Position numbers and translations under genes: made by a program. A stretch of DNA of 64,000 nt. Source: Sporofaciens musculi. GTDB taxonomy: Bacteria > Bacillota > Clostridia > Lachnospirales > Lachnospiraceae. This document shows positions 51,282 through 60,201 of this stretch, one piece after another (the first letter of the stretch is position 1; each line of letters opens with the position of its first letter). The notes beneath the pieces are model-generated. The model did no database searches. It saw only the letters and a program-made list of their open reading frames with translations, and was not told the DNA's origin. The stretch covers positions 1,178,501 to 1,242,500 of the forward strand of contig NZ_WUQX01000001.1 of the NCBI RefSeq assembly GCF_009830285.1, given 5' to 3'.

Positions 51282-53114
51282 ATGAGCAGACTAGAGATTG
51301 ACTCGCCCAAAAGAGCCAGGATAGTTATGGAAGAACTATACAAGGATTTGGAGCGAAGAATTGAGTCCAGCCCGCCGGGCCTGTGTCCCGTAGAGATGTC
51401 CCGTGCGTTTCTGGAGTTATGCCATGCGCAGACTTGCGGCAAATGTGTTCCCTGCCGCATTGGTCTGGGACAGTTGAGCTATCTCATCAAGGACGTCCTT
51501 GATGGTAAAGCAACTATGGAAACATTGGATATAATGGAGAAGACGGCGCTTTCTATCATGGAATCAGCCGATTGTGCGATCGGATACGAGGCTGCCCACA
51601 TGGTATATAAGGGACTCATTGGATACCGTGACGATTATGAGGAGCATATCAGGAACGGGCGGTGTACCTGTACATACAGCCAGCCGGTGCCCTGTGTATC
51701 CTTATGTCCGGCCCATGTGGATATTCCTGGATATATCGCATTGGTGAGAGAGGGAAGATATGCGGATGCAATCCGGCTGATCCGCAAAGACAATCCATTT
51801 CCGACCACCTGCGGATTTATCTGTGAGCATCCATGCGAGGCGCGATGCAGGAGGAACATGGTAGATGACGCCATCAATATCCGCGGCCTTAAGCGTGTGG
51901 CGGCTGATTTTGCCGGAGAGGTGGACCCGCCGGCGTGCGCGCCTTCTACCGGAAAGAAGATAGCAGTCCTTGGGGGCGGTCCTGGCGGCTTAAGCGCGGC
52001 ATACTATCTTCAGTTGATGGGACACCAGGCTACCGTTTATGAGATGCTTCCGAAGCTAGGCGGAATGCTGCGCTATGGTATTCCAAACTACCGTCTTCCT
52101 AAGGAACGGTTAGAGGAGGATGTGAATAGTATTTTAAAGACTGGCGTTGAGGTGAAGCATGGACTGAAGATCGGACAGGATATTACAATCCAGGATTTGC
52201 GCAAGCAGTATGACGCAGTTCTGATTACAATTGGCGCAAGTACGGATAAGAAGCTTGGACTTGAGGGGGAGGATGCGGACGGAGTGTTATCCGCAGTTCA
52301 GTTCTTAAGAAATGTAGGAAGAAACGAGATTATGGATCTGTCCGGCAAGGAGGTTGCAGTCATCGGCGGCGGCAATGTCTCCATGGACGCTGTACGTACA
52401 GCAAAACGTCTCGGCGCGAAGAAGGTAAGTATTGTTTACCGGAGGAGAGTTGCTGATATGACGGCGCTTTCTGGAGAAATTGAGGGGGCGGTTGCAGAAG
52501 GGATTGAGCTTCAGACATTGAAGGCGCCATCCTCCATTAAAGTCAATGATAAGAACCATATTGAGGGAATCTATGTGAAACCACAGATGGTAAGCTCGAT
52601 TCGCGACGGCAGGGCAAGCATCAAGCCCACGGGAGAGGATGATATTTACATACCATGCGATATTTTGATTGTCGCAATCGGACAGAATATTGAGACTCGC
52701 CATTTTGAAGAAGCAGGAATACCTGTAGAAAGGGGTAAGATTCTCACCAAGAGTACGGGAACATTTGAGAATATGCCGGGCGTATTTGCAGGAGGGGACT
52801 GTGCAAGCGGCCCAGCCTCTGTAATCAAGGCGATTGCGGCGGCGAAGGTTGTAGCGGCCAATATTGATGAGTACCTGGGATACCGCCATGAGATTTCCTG
52901 TGACGTGGAGATTCCGGAGGCGCGCTTAGACGACCGTACGCCTTGCGGAAGGGTGAACCTGACGGAACGGGAGGCATGTGAGAGAGTCTGTGATTTTGAG
53001 GGCGTGGAGAACTGCATGACCGAGAAGGAGGCGAAGCAGGAGGCGGGCAGATGCCTGCGCTGCGATCACTTCGGCTACGGCATATTTAAAGGAGGCAGAG
53101 AGAAATTATGGTAA
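51282..53114 (+). CDS. NuoF-type iron-sulfur domain fused to a GltD-like FAD/NAD(P)H oxidoreductase
   Basis: 610 residues. Residues about 40-115 match the C-terminal 4Fe-4S domain of NuoF/HydB (CGKCVPCRIGLGQL and, 40 residues on, ADCAIG). Then comes a GltD-type module: an Fe-S segment (CVSLCPAHVDIPGYI, CGFICEHPCEARCRR, about 140-190), FAD fold VLGGGPGGLSAAYYL (about 227-241), NAD(P) fold VAVIGGGNVSMDAVRTAKRLG (in part, about 363-380), FAGGDCASGPASVIKA (about 503-518) and a last CxxC (RCLRCDHFG). It overlaps the [FeFe] hydrogenase gene by seven bases and likely exchanges electrons between NAD(P)H and the hydrogenase or ferredoxin. Confidence 0.9.
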   Translation: MSRLEIDSPKRARIVMEELYKDLERRIESSPPGLCPVEMSRAFLELCHAQTCGKCVPCRIGLGQLSYLIKDVLDGKATMETLDIMEKTALSIMESADCAIGYEAAHMVYKGLIGYRDDYEEHIRNGRCTCTYSQPVPCVSLCPAHVDIPGYIALVREGRYADAIRLIRKDNPFPTTCGFICEHPCEARCRRNMVDDAINIRGLKRVAADFAGEVDPPACAPSTGKKIAVLGGGPGGLSAAYYLQLMGHQATVYEMLPKLGGMLRYGIPNYRLPKERLEEDVNSILKTGVEVKHGLKIGQDITIQDLRKQYDAVLITIGASTDKKLGLEGEDADGVLSAVQFLRNVGRNEIMDLSGKEVAVIGGGNVSMDAVRTAKRLGAKKVSIVYRRRVADMTALSGEIEGAVAEGIELQTLKAPSSIKVNDKNHIEGIYVKPQMVSSIRDGRASIKPTGEDDIYIPCDILIVAIGQNIETRHFEEAGIPVERGKILTKSTGTFENMPGVFAGGDCASGPASVIKAIAAAKVVAANIDEYLGYRHEISCDVEIPEARLDDRTPCGRVNLTEREACERVCDFEGVENCMTEKEAKQEAGRCLRCDHFGYGIFKGGREKLW

Positions 53115-54841
53115 ATCTTATGATTGATGGGAAACAGATATCCGTAAAAGAAAATACTACCATTATGGAGGCTGCCGCTCAGAATGGGATTCCAATCCCA
53201 AAATTATGTTATCTGAAAGGGATTAATGAGATTGCCGCCTGCCGTGTATGTGTCGTAGAGTTAGAAGGTAAGGAGAAGCTGATTACCTCCTGTAATAACG
53301 TGGCGGAGGAGGGCATGGTGATTTACACCAACAGTCCGAAGGTACGCCGTCACAGAAGGACAAATGTGGAGTTGATTTTGGCACAGCATGATTGTCAGTG
53401 TGTAAGCTGTACAAGAAGCGGTAACTGCAGTTTGCAGTCTGTGGCCAATGATTTGAATATATTGGATATTCCCTATAAGAAGGTACTGGAAAAACGTCCG
53501 TGGGATTTGTCCTTCCCGCTGATACGTGATTCCTCCAAGTGTATCAAATGTATGCGGTGCGTTCAGGTCTGCGAGAAGATTCAGGGACTTGGCGTGTGGG
53601 ATGTGGAAGGTACGGGTTCCCGTACGACTGTGAATGTAGCTGGACATAAGACCATCCATGAGGCGGACTGCGCTCTGTGCGGTCAGTGCATCACCCATTG
53701 TCCGGTTGGCGCCCTTAGAGAGCGTGACGATACGGAGAAGGTATGGAGCGCGATTGCAGATAAGAATAAGACTGTGGTTGTCCAGGTGGCGCCGGCGGTA
53801 CGTACTGCATGGGGAGAGGAACTGGGCATGAAGCCTGATGAGGCGACGGTAGGAAAGATATTGGATGCATGCAAGCGCATGGGGGCAGATTATGTGTTTG
53901 ACACCACATTTTCCGCAGACCTTACCATTATGGAGGAGGGAACCGAATTCCTGAAGCGTTTTACAGAGGGAGAGTTAAAGGAGCGTCCCATGTTCACGTC
54001 ATGCTGCCCTGGATGGATTCGTTTTATTAAGTCTCAGTACCCCCATCTGGTAAGGCAGTTGTCAACAGCGAAATCACCGCAGCAGATGTTTGGAGCTGCC
54101 ATGAAGACCTATTTTGCCGATAAGATTGGAGTGTCACCTGAGCAGATTTATACAGTGTCTGTAATGCCTTGCGTTGCCAAGAAGGGCGAACGGGAGATGG
54201 AGTTGTTCCATGGTGAGTATGCGGGACACGATATTGACGCAGTCATCACCACGAGAGAGCTTGTCAAGATGATTCGCTCTGCACATATCAGTCCGGGTAC
54301 CCTAAAAGACCGTGAGAGTGACCGCCCAATGCAGCAGGGTTCTGGCGCAGGCGTAATCTTTGGAGTGACCGGCGGCGTTATGGAGGCGGCCCTTCGCTCT
54401 GCCTATTATCTGCTCAAGAAGGAGAATCCGCCGGCAGATGCGTTTAAGGCGGTCAGAAGCCCAGAATTTCAGGCGAATGACGGTGTTGCTGAAGCAGAAT
54501 TTTCTATTGATGATGTGAAGGTCAGGACAGCGGTAGTCAGCGGTCTTGGAAATACACGTGCGCTGCTTGATAAGATTGAGCGTGGTGAGGTGCATTATGA
54601 TTTTGTGGAAGTCATGGCATGTCCAGGAGGATGTGTGGGAGGCGGCGGCCAGCCGATTCACGACGGCAAGGAGCTTGCCTTTGACCGCGGACAGAACCTC
54701 TATTGCCTGGATGAGAAGGCGCAGCTTCGTTTCTCCCATGAGAATGAGGATATACTTGTCATGTATCAGGAGTATTTCGAGAAGCCTATGTCCCATAAGG
54801 CGCATATGCTGCTGCATACAGAGCATGTAAATGCAGATTAA
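53108..54841 (+). CDS. hydA: [FeFe] hydrogenase, NAD(P)H-linked catalytic subunit
   Basis: 577 residues. N-terminal 2Fe-2S ferredoxin domain (CYLKGINEIAACRVCVVE, about 33-50), His-ligated cluster (HDCQCVSCTRSGNC, about 96-109), two 4Fe-4S motifs (CIKCMRCVQVC and CALCGQCITHCPVG, about 143-200), then the H-cluster domain with TSCCPGWIRF (L1), VMPCVAKKGE (L2) and MACPGGCVGGGGQP (L3). All H-cluster cysteines are present. It takes up or evolves H2 in the cytoplasm. The overlapping flavoprotein is its likely redox partner; a separate HydC-type subunit is not seen here. Confidence 0.95.
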   Translation: MVNLMIDGKQISVKENTTIMEAAAQNGIPIPKLCYLKGINEIAACRVCVVELEGKEKLITSCNNVAEEGMVIYTNSPKVRRHRRTNVELILAQHDCQCVSCTRSGNCSLQSVANDLNILDIPYKKVLEKRPWDLSFPLIRDSSKCIKCMRCVQVCEKIQGLGVWDVEGTGSRTTVNVAGHKTIHEADCALCGQCITHCPVGALRERDDTEKVWSAIADKNKTVVVQVAPAVRTAWGEELGMKPDEATVGKILDACKRMGADYVFDTTFSADLTIMEEGTEFLKRFTEGELKERPMFTSCCPGWIRFIKSQYPHLVRQLSTAKSPQQMFGAAMKTYFADKIGVSPEQIYTVSVMPCVAKKGEREMELFHGEYAGHDIDAVITTRELVKMIRSAHISPGTLKDRESDRPMQQGSGAGVIFGVTGGVMEAALRSAYYLLKKENPPADAFKAVRSPEFQANDGVAEAEFSIDDVKVRTAVVSGLGNTRALLDKIERGEVHYDFVEVMACPGGCVGGGGQPIHDGKELAFDRGQNLYCLDEKAQLRFSHENEDILVMYQEYFEKPMSHKAHMLLHTEHVNAD

Positions 54842-54894
54842 AGGAAAGTGTGCAGATGCTCATCAGACATAAGAGAAAGTAATCGAAAAAAGAT

Positions 54895-54915
54895 ACAGCG
54901 CCTTTAAGGCGCTGT
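54895..54915. terminator. Terminator between the hydrogenase and cell-wall hydrolase genes
   Basis: ACAGCGCC (54895-54902) pairs with GGCGCTGT (54908-54915). The A run to the left acts as T tract on the minus strand. Confidence 0.8.
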
Positions 54916-54921
54916 AGTTGT

Positions 54922-56007
54922 CTAAAAGAATATGTTTCCTCCGATATTGATGCCGGAAACGCCAGTCCAGGCTGAGCGGAACTGGTAACAGTTAATGACA
55001 GAGGCATGTCTTGAGCCACCAAGCGCGGCCTGTGCCACAGAATACGAAGTAGAGGAGGGGCCTCTTGCAAGAGCTTTCTCCAGACTTCCATTCCACGTAG
55101 GTGCGAACTGGCCGGATTGATAGATGACTCCCCGTAATGTATTGGGATAACTTGAGCTTGCAACACGGTTCATCACCACAGTAGCTACTGCAAGCATAGG
55201 GTCGTATCCGCTTGCTTCACATTCAAGAAGAGCGGCGAATAAAGCTACATCACTAACATTCGCCTCTATCGGAGGAGAAGTAGATGTACCAGAGGAATTG
55301 CCGTTATTGTTAGGGCGTCCATTATTACCTGAAGGAACAAGGGAACCGGAAACAGCGTTATTCTGAGCAAGCTTAAGAGCCTCCTCCGCTGCCCTGGCAC
55401 GTTCTAACTGTGCTGTATAATCCTCTAACTGGCTGGAGGTAGCAGAAATCTTTGAAGTAAGTGCATCCTTCTTCGCATTCAAATCCACCTGCATTGCTGC
55501 CAGCTCATCCTGCTTGGTCTTTAGGTCATTCTGTTTCTGCTCCACACTGGCACAGACTTCACCCAGCTCCTCAAGCATATCGCGGTCGTATTCACTTATA
55601 GTCGTTACATACTCGGCCTTATTCAAAAAATCGCCCATATTGTCAGATGAAAACAAAATCTCCAAAAGAGAAAGATTCCCACCTTCATACATAAACTTGA
55701 TTCGACTCTTCATGGCATCATACTGGGCTTCCTCATTAAGCTGAGCCGCTGCCAAGTCAAGCTTGGCCTTTTCAACTTCGGCGGAGAGCTGCTCAATCTG
55801 GGCCGAAGCATTATCTAATTCAGCACTCAAAGATGACAACTGGCTGTTCATGTCGTTTAAGTCTTCCTTCAAGTCAGAGGTAGTAATCTCCAGTTCCTTT
55901 GCCGAAGGGGCGGAATAAACAGGAACAGTCACAGAAGCTATTGTTACGGCAGAAACGGCAGCCGCCAAAACTGACCGTAATATATGTTTCTTTTCTTTGG
56001 TTATCAT
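54922..56007 (-). CDS. Secreted cell wall hydrolase with coiled-coil domain (PcsB/SleB-like)
   Basis: 361 residues from the ATG at 56007, with AGGAAAGGA seven bases upstream. A signal peptide (about 1-33, LRSVLAAAVSAVTIASVTVP..YSA) is followed by a long coiled coil of PcsB type (about 40-220, with the MYEGGNLSLLEILFSS turn), an Asn/Gly/Ser/Pro linker (about 228-255) and a C-terminal SleB/CwlJ-like Hydrolase_2 domain (LLECEASGYDPMLAVATVVMNRV, QFAPTW). Likely a peptidoglycan hydrolase whose coiled coil is controlled by an FtsEX-like partner. Whether it acts in division or sporulation is not clear. Confidence 0.88.
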   Translation of the reverse strand: MITKEKKHILRSVLAAAVSAVTIASVTVPVYSAPSAKELEITTSDLKEDLNDMNSQLSSLSAELDNASAQIEQLSAEVEKAKLDLAAAQLNEEAQYDAMKSRIKFMYEGGNLSLLEILFSSDNMGDFLNKAEYVTTISEYDRDMLEELGEVCASVEQKQNDLKTKQDELAAMQVDLNAKKDALTSKISATSSQLEDYTAQLERARAAEEALKLAQNNAVSGSLVPSGNNGRPNNNGNSSGTSTSPPIEANVSDVALFAALLECEASGYDPMLAVATVVMNRVASSSYPNTLRGVIYQSGQFAPTWNGSLEKALARGPSSTSYSVAQAALGGSRHASVINCYQFRSAWTGVSGINIGGNIFF

Positions 56008-56137
56008 ATAGTTTTCCTTTCCTATGTAGCATGTGCTCAATATATTATACAACAAATTGCATTATAAAGCAAACTTTGTTATGATAGAATATAGAAAAAT
56101 ATTGGATAAATGTACAAAAAAATGCAGAAATTGAGGA

Positions 56138-56728
56138 ATGGGAGGCAGTAAAAGACGAAATATGAAGAAATATGAGGACGAACAATACCAGTTTGAGAGC
56201 ATCCGAGATAAGATTTATCCATGGGTGAGAAAGGAACTTGGAGATATTTCCGAAAAAGATTCTCCGGTTGTGTCATTTATTAATGACTTGAGGATTATAT
56301 TTGTTATAAAACGGGATGAAGATGTATTCGAGGTGTTAAAAGACGATATGCTTTCGCTGGACTGTGATGTTGAGGCATTGTATTATGCATCCTGTGAAAA
56401 TCTGGTCAGGGACGTAGAGTTTGTGATTGCCAATACATGGTACGGAGGCTTTGCTATACTGGCCGATGGGTGGCATGAGGCCAGCTCCCTGTGCTTCAAA
56501 CATATCTGGCAGGTATGTGTGGATAAGTTAAAGGATGATTTGCTGATTATGGCGCCCACAAAAGATACAGTTGTATTTGCGCCGGCATCACAGAAGGAGA
56601 TTGCGGGGAAGATGAAGGAGCATGGAGAGCAGGCATACCAGCAAGCCCAGGAAAGAGATAAGATTAGCAAGGGGCTGATGCTATTTTCAAAAGACAGAAA
56701 GGAATTGATGGCATATGATGAAGGTTAA
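56138..56728 (+). CDS. DUF1444-like cytoplasmic protein
   Basis: 196 residues, soluble, acidic. The start is uncertain: ATG at 56138 has GAGGA directly before it, and ATG at 56162 has GGGAGG 16 bases upstream. The sequence (VVSFINDLRIIFVIKRDEDVFEVL; WHEASSLCFKHIWQ) recalls the DUF1444/YtpQ family, but I hold this loosely. Its end overlaps the next gene by 14 bases. Confidence 0.65.
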   Translation: MGGSKRRNMKKYEDEQYQFESIRDKIYPWVRKELGDISEKDSPVVSFINDLRIIFVIKRDEDVFEVLKDDMLSLDCDVEALYYASCENLVRDVEFVIANTWYGGFAILADGWHEASSLCFKHIWQVCVDKLKDDLLIMAPTKDTVVFAPASQKEIAGKMKEHGEQAYQQAQERDKISKGLMLFSKDRKELMAYDEG

Positions 56729-57542
56729 GCTAATTGGGATGGATTTGGACGGGACGCTGCTTACCTCGAAAAAAGAGCTGACCGCATATACAAAAGAGAT
56801 TTTGAGCCGAGCTGTTAAGCAGGGAATTATAGTGATGCCGGCCACAGGAAGGCCCCTTAAAGGAATTACGGACGATCTGCTGGAATTTTCAGGGTTTCGG
56901 TATGCAGTCACGGCAAATGGAGGCAGAGTGGTGAAGCTTAGAACAGGGGAAGCGCTGTTTGAAGAACTGGTGCCTGTGGAGACGGCCAGGAAGGTGTTGG
57001 AGGTTCTTGGACATTACGATACGCTTCGAGAGATTTATTTTGACGGCACAGGCTATGCACAGGCAGATAAATTAAAGGATATCGAACGTTATCTGGAAGA
57101 AGCGCCTATGATGGAGTATATTATGCGGACGCGGATACCGGTGCCGGATTTATGGGCAAAGTTTGAGGAGGAAAACAGGGCTGTTGACAAGGTGCAGGGG
57201 TTGTTCGTTTCACTGGAGGAAAGAGCGATGGCAATCCGTGAGCTTCGTGAGGTTTCAGGGATAGAGATTACAGGTGCGTTGAAGAAGAATATTGAGGTAA
57301 ATGCAGCAGGGGTCAACAAGGGAAGGGCTCTTATAAAGCTTGGAGAGCTTCTGGGAATCCGGCGGGAGGAGATTATGGCCTTTGGCGACGGCGCAAATGA
57401 TTTGAAGATGATTAAGGAGGTTGGCGTAGGAGTCGCCATGGAAAATGCAAAGGATGAGCTCAAAGAAGCGGCGGATTATATTGCAGGCTCTAATGATAAA
57501 GACGGCGTGGCGAGATTCATAGAGACATATGTACTGAGCTGA
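56715..57542 (+). CDS. Cof-type HAD-IIB phosphatase
   Basis: 275 residues. HAD motif I GMDLDGTLL (8-16), motif II ATGRP (about 45-49), and motifs III/IV in the C-terminal part with KGRALIKLGE and AFGDGANDLKMI (about 226-237); the cap is type IIB. Such enzymes dephosphorylate sugar phosphates or pyridoxal phosphate; the substrate is unknown. Starts at 56715 inside the previous gene, so translation is coupled. Confidence 0.92.
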   Translation: MMKVKLIGMDLDGTLLTSKKELTAYTKEILSRAVKQGIIVMPATGRPLKGITDDLLEFSGFRYAVTANGGRVVKLRTGEALFEELVPVETARKVLEVLGHYDTLREIYFDGTGYAQADKLKDIERYLEEAPMMEYIMRTRIPVPDLWAKFEEENRAVDKVQGLFVSLEERAMAIRELREVSGIEITGALKKNIEVNAAGVNKGRALIKLGELLGIRREEIMAFGDGANDLKMIKEVGVGVAMENAKDELKEAADYIAGSNDKDGVARFIETYVLS

Positions 57543-57586
57543 CAATCAGCCGGCCGGTAATAATAATAAGCAGGAGGTGGAAAGAA

Positions 57587-58414
57587 ATGTTAGATATCAT
57601 AAAAGTAATTATTCTTGGTATTGTTGAAGGGATTACTGAGTGGCTTCCAGTCAGCAGTACGGGGCATCTCATTCTGGTAGGGGATTTGTTAAAGCCGAGT
57701 ATGAGCGATGCGTTTATGGAGATGTTCAATGTAGTGATTCAACTGGGGGCGATTATGGCCGTGGTTGTGCTGTATTTTCACAAGCTGAATCCGTTTTCCC
57801 CAAGAAAGAGCCAGAAACAGAAGATGCTGACCTGGCAGATGTGGATTAAGGTAGTGATTGCATCTGTTCCGGCGGCACTTGTCGGATTGCCCTTCAATGA
57901 CCTTCTGGATAAATTATTCTATAAGCCGCTGCCCGTTGCGATTATGCTCATTGTGTACGGTGTGCTCTTTATAATAGTAGAAAACCGTAATGTGGGCCGC
58001 AGGCCTTCAGTGAACCGGATTTCGGAGTTGACGGTGCCTATGCTTTTGATTATTGGCGTGTTCCAGATGCTGGCATTGATTCCGGGGACCTCAAGGTCAG
58101 GGGCAACTATTGTGGGGGCTCTGTTGATTGGCATCTCCAGAGAGGTGGCGGCGGAGTTTACCTTCTTCCTTGCGATACCGGCCATGTTTGGGGCAAGCCT
58201 TTTGAAGCTAGTGAAGTTTGGATTTCATTTTACCAGCAAAGAATTAGGGCTTTTGATGCTTGGATGTGTGGTGTCATTTGGATTGTCTGTCGTTGCCATC
58301 CGTTTCCTGATGGGATATATTAAGAAGCATGATTTCAAGATTTTCGGATATTACCGGATTATCCTTGGAGGGTTAATCGTGGTGGTGACCGTGGTTCAAC
58401 TGCTTCTTGCATAA
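57587..58414 (+). CDS. uppP: Undecaprenyl-diphosphatase (BacA/UppP)
   Basis: 275 residues, about eight membrane segments. Signature motifs GIVEGITEWLPVSSTGHL (about 10-27) and PGTSRSGATI (about 168-177) with its catalytic Ser/Arg are intact. Recycles undecaprenyl diphosphate for cell-wall synthesis and gives bacitracin tolerance. AGGAGGTGG precedes the ATG. Confidence 0.96.
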   Translation: MLDIIKVIILGIVEGITEWLPVSSTGHLILVGDLLKPSMSDAFMEMFNVVIQLGAIMAVVVLYFHKLNPFSPRKSQKQKMLTWQMWIKVVIASVPAALVGLPFNDLLDKLFYKPLPVAIMLIVYGVLFIIVENRNVGRRPSVNRISELTVPMLLIIGVFQMLALIPGTSRSGATIVGALLIGISREVAAEFTFFLAIPAMFGASLLKLVKFGFHFTSKELGLLMLGCVVSFGLSVVAIRFLMGYIKKHDFKIFGYYRIILGGLIVVVTVVQLLLA

Positions 58415-58424
58415 AAAATAATGT

Positions 58425-58460
58425 CCCTCTGTATGTGTTTTTGCATACAGAGGGTATTTT
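58425..58460 (+). terminator. Terminator after uppP
   Basis: CCCTCTGTATG (58425-58435) pairs with CATACAGAGGG (58444-58454), then TATTTT. Confidence 0.88.
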
Positions 58461-58484
58461 ATTGCAAATAAAAAGATTTTATAC

Positions 58485-58512
58485 TTGCTTTTTGCTGATA
58501 AAGTGGTAAAAT
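58485..58512 (+). promoter_or_regulatory. Promoter of the amino-acid ABC operon
   Basis: TTGCTT (58485-58490), 16 bases, TAAAAT (58507-58512). Confidence 0.6.
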
Positions 58513-58570
58513 ACAAGATGTGCATTTTTATGCATGAAAACTTATAAAAAATTATGGGAGGATATGGAAA

Positions 58571-59476
58571 ATGAAATTCAGGAAATTTACCGCTATATTA
58601 TTAACTGCAGCGTGTGTCATGTCTATGGCGGCGTGCGGCTCTAAAGGTGATTCAGACAGCGGCTCAGGAAGTGATTCTAAAGGAGGGGACGACGCAGGGG
58701 CTGCTTCTACTACAGCCAAGGTTATTGATATTGATTTAACGGATGAGGAGTATGCGTTTGGTGTGGACAAGTCTCAGCCAGAGTTGTTAGAGCAGGTTAA
58801 TGCATTTGTGGGGAAGATTAAGGAGGATGGAACATTAGACGAGATCTGCGACAAGTATTTTGGAGGCGGAGAGCCAGAGGCAGTAGAGTCAGCAGAACTT
58901 GACGATTCCAAGGAGCAGCTTGTGGTTGCCACCAATGCAGCATTTGAGCCCTTTGAGTATACCAAAGGCGAGAGCTACTATGGGATTGATATGGAGATTG
59001 CTTCCATGCTTGCCAAGGAGCTGAATAAGGAGTTGGTTATTCAGAACATGGATTTTGACGCTGTTTGTCTGTCTGTCAGCCAGCAGAAATGCGATATCGC
59101 CATGGCGGGTCTGACCATCAATGCAGAGAGAGAGGAGTATGTGACATTCACAGATTCCTACTATTCTGCTTCTCAGAGACTAATCGTTCCAAATAGTGAT
59201 ACGGCGTTTGACGATTGTGGGGACGCGGATGCCGTGGCTGAGCTTCTGGCTAAGCTGGGTGCTTCCGATTCCATCGGCGTACAGGCAGGAACCACCGGAC
59301 AGTATTATGTAGAGGGAGACGAAGATTGGGGATTTGACGGTCTTGCGGCAAAATGTGTAACCTACAAGAGCGGATCTCTTGCCGTACAGGATATGCTGAA
59401 TGGAAATATTAAATATGTAATTATTGACGCTGCGCCTGCGGCGGCTATTACAGAATCGATTAACGAGATGCAGTAG
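58571..59476 (+). CDS. Amino-acid ABC transporter substrate-binding lipoprotein, circularly permuted
   Basis: 301 residues. Lipoprotein signal with lipobox MAAC (Cys22), then an Asp/Gly/Ser linker (23-48). Family SBP_bac_3 (GlnH/HisJ-like), but the order is changed. Residues about 50-98 (LTDEEYAFGVDKSQPELLEQ..., DGTLDEICDKYFGG) match the part that normally ends such proteins, and the usual start (LVVATNAAFEPFEY) comes only at about 117. The protein then stops at IDAAPAAAITESINEM, exactly before the displaced part would follow. It should still bind a polar amino acid. First gene of the operon, with GGGAGG upstream. Confidence 0.9.
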   Translation: MKFRKFTAILLTAACVMSMAACGSKGDSDSGSGSDSKGGDDAGAASTTAKVIDIDLTDEEYAFGVDKSQPELLEQVNAFVGKIKEDGTLDEICDKYFGGGEPEAVESAELDDSKEQLVVATNAAFEPFEYTKGESYYGIDMEIASMLAKELNKELVIQNMDFDAVCLSVSQQKCDIAMAGLTINAEREEYVTFTDSYYSASQRLIVPNSDTAFDDCGDADAVAELLAKLGASDSIGVQAGTTGQYYVEGDEDWGFDGLAAKCVTYKSGSLAVQDMLNGNIKYVIIDAAPAAAITESINEMQ

Positions 59477-59490
59477 GATATCGGAAAACT

Positions 59491-60201
59491 ATGGGGAATT
59501 TTGAGCAAAAGGTAAATAAATTTTTAGAGATTTTCCTGGAAGAAGGCGGCTACGTTAAGGTACTCGAAGGATTACAGAACACGCTTTTAATCGCTGTGGC
59601 GGGTCTGCTCATTGGTATTTTGATTGGGACGGTCATTGCGACAGTGCGGGTGCTGCCTAAATATAAAGTCCTGCCAAGGGTGTTAAATGGAATTTGCAGC
59701 TTCTATGTAGCGTTGTTTCGAGGGACGCCGATTGTTGTCCAGTTGCTTGTGTTCTACTATGTATTGCTGCCGATTATCGGCTGGAAGATTACTGGCGTCC
59801 AGGTTTCCATGCTGGTATTCGGCCTGAACAGCGGCGCGTACATATCAGAGATTATGCGAAGCGGGATTCAGTCTGTTGATACGGGGCAGATGGAGGCAGG
59901 GCGCGCCGTGGGCTTAAGCTTCGGCGTGAGTATGATGAAGATTGTCATTCCGCAGGCTGTCAAGAATATTCTTCCTACCTTGGGAAATGAATTCATTTCC
60001 TTGATTAAAGAGACTTCAGTAGTAAGCTTCGTGGGTGCGGCGGACCTGTATGTGGCCTTTAACTATATTGGAAGCAACAGCTATGAGTTCATGGTTCCTT
60101 ATCTGGTAATGGCTCTAATCTACATTGTGCTTGTACTGTTCATTTCGCTGCTTGTTAAATTGATGGAAAGGAGCCTTAAAAAGAGTGATAGACGTAATTA
60201 A
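59491..60201 (+). CDS. Amino-acid ABC transporter permease
   Basis: 236 residues, five or so membrane helices, HisM/GlnP family. The EAA loop is [28 protein letters not shown] (in part, about 135-160) and the N-terminal [20 protein letters not shown] region is typical. Forms a homodimeric channel with the ATPase below. The ribosome-binding site (GGA) is weak. Its last 17 bases overlap the ATPase gene. Confidence 0.93.
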   Translation: MGNFEQKVNKFLEIFLEEGGYVKVLEGLQNTLLIAVAGLLIGILIGTVIATVRVLPKYKVLPRVLNGICSFYVALFRGTPIVVQLLVFYYVLLPIIGWKITGVQVSMLVFGLNSGAYISEIMRSGIQSVDTGQMEAGRAVGLSFGVSMMKIVIPQAVKNILPTLGNEFISLIKETSVVSFVGAADLYVAFNYIGSNSYEFMVPYLVMALIYIVLVLFISLLVKLMERSLKKSDRRN

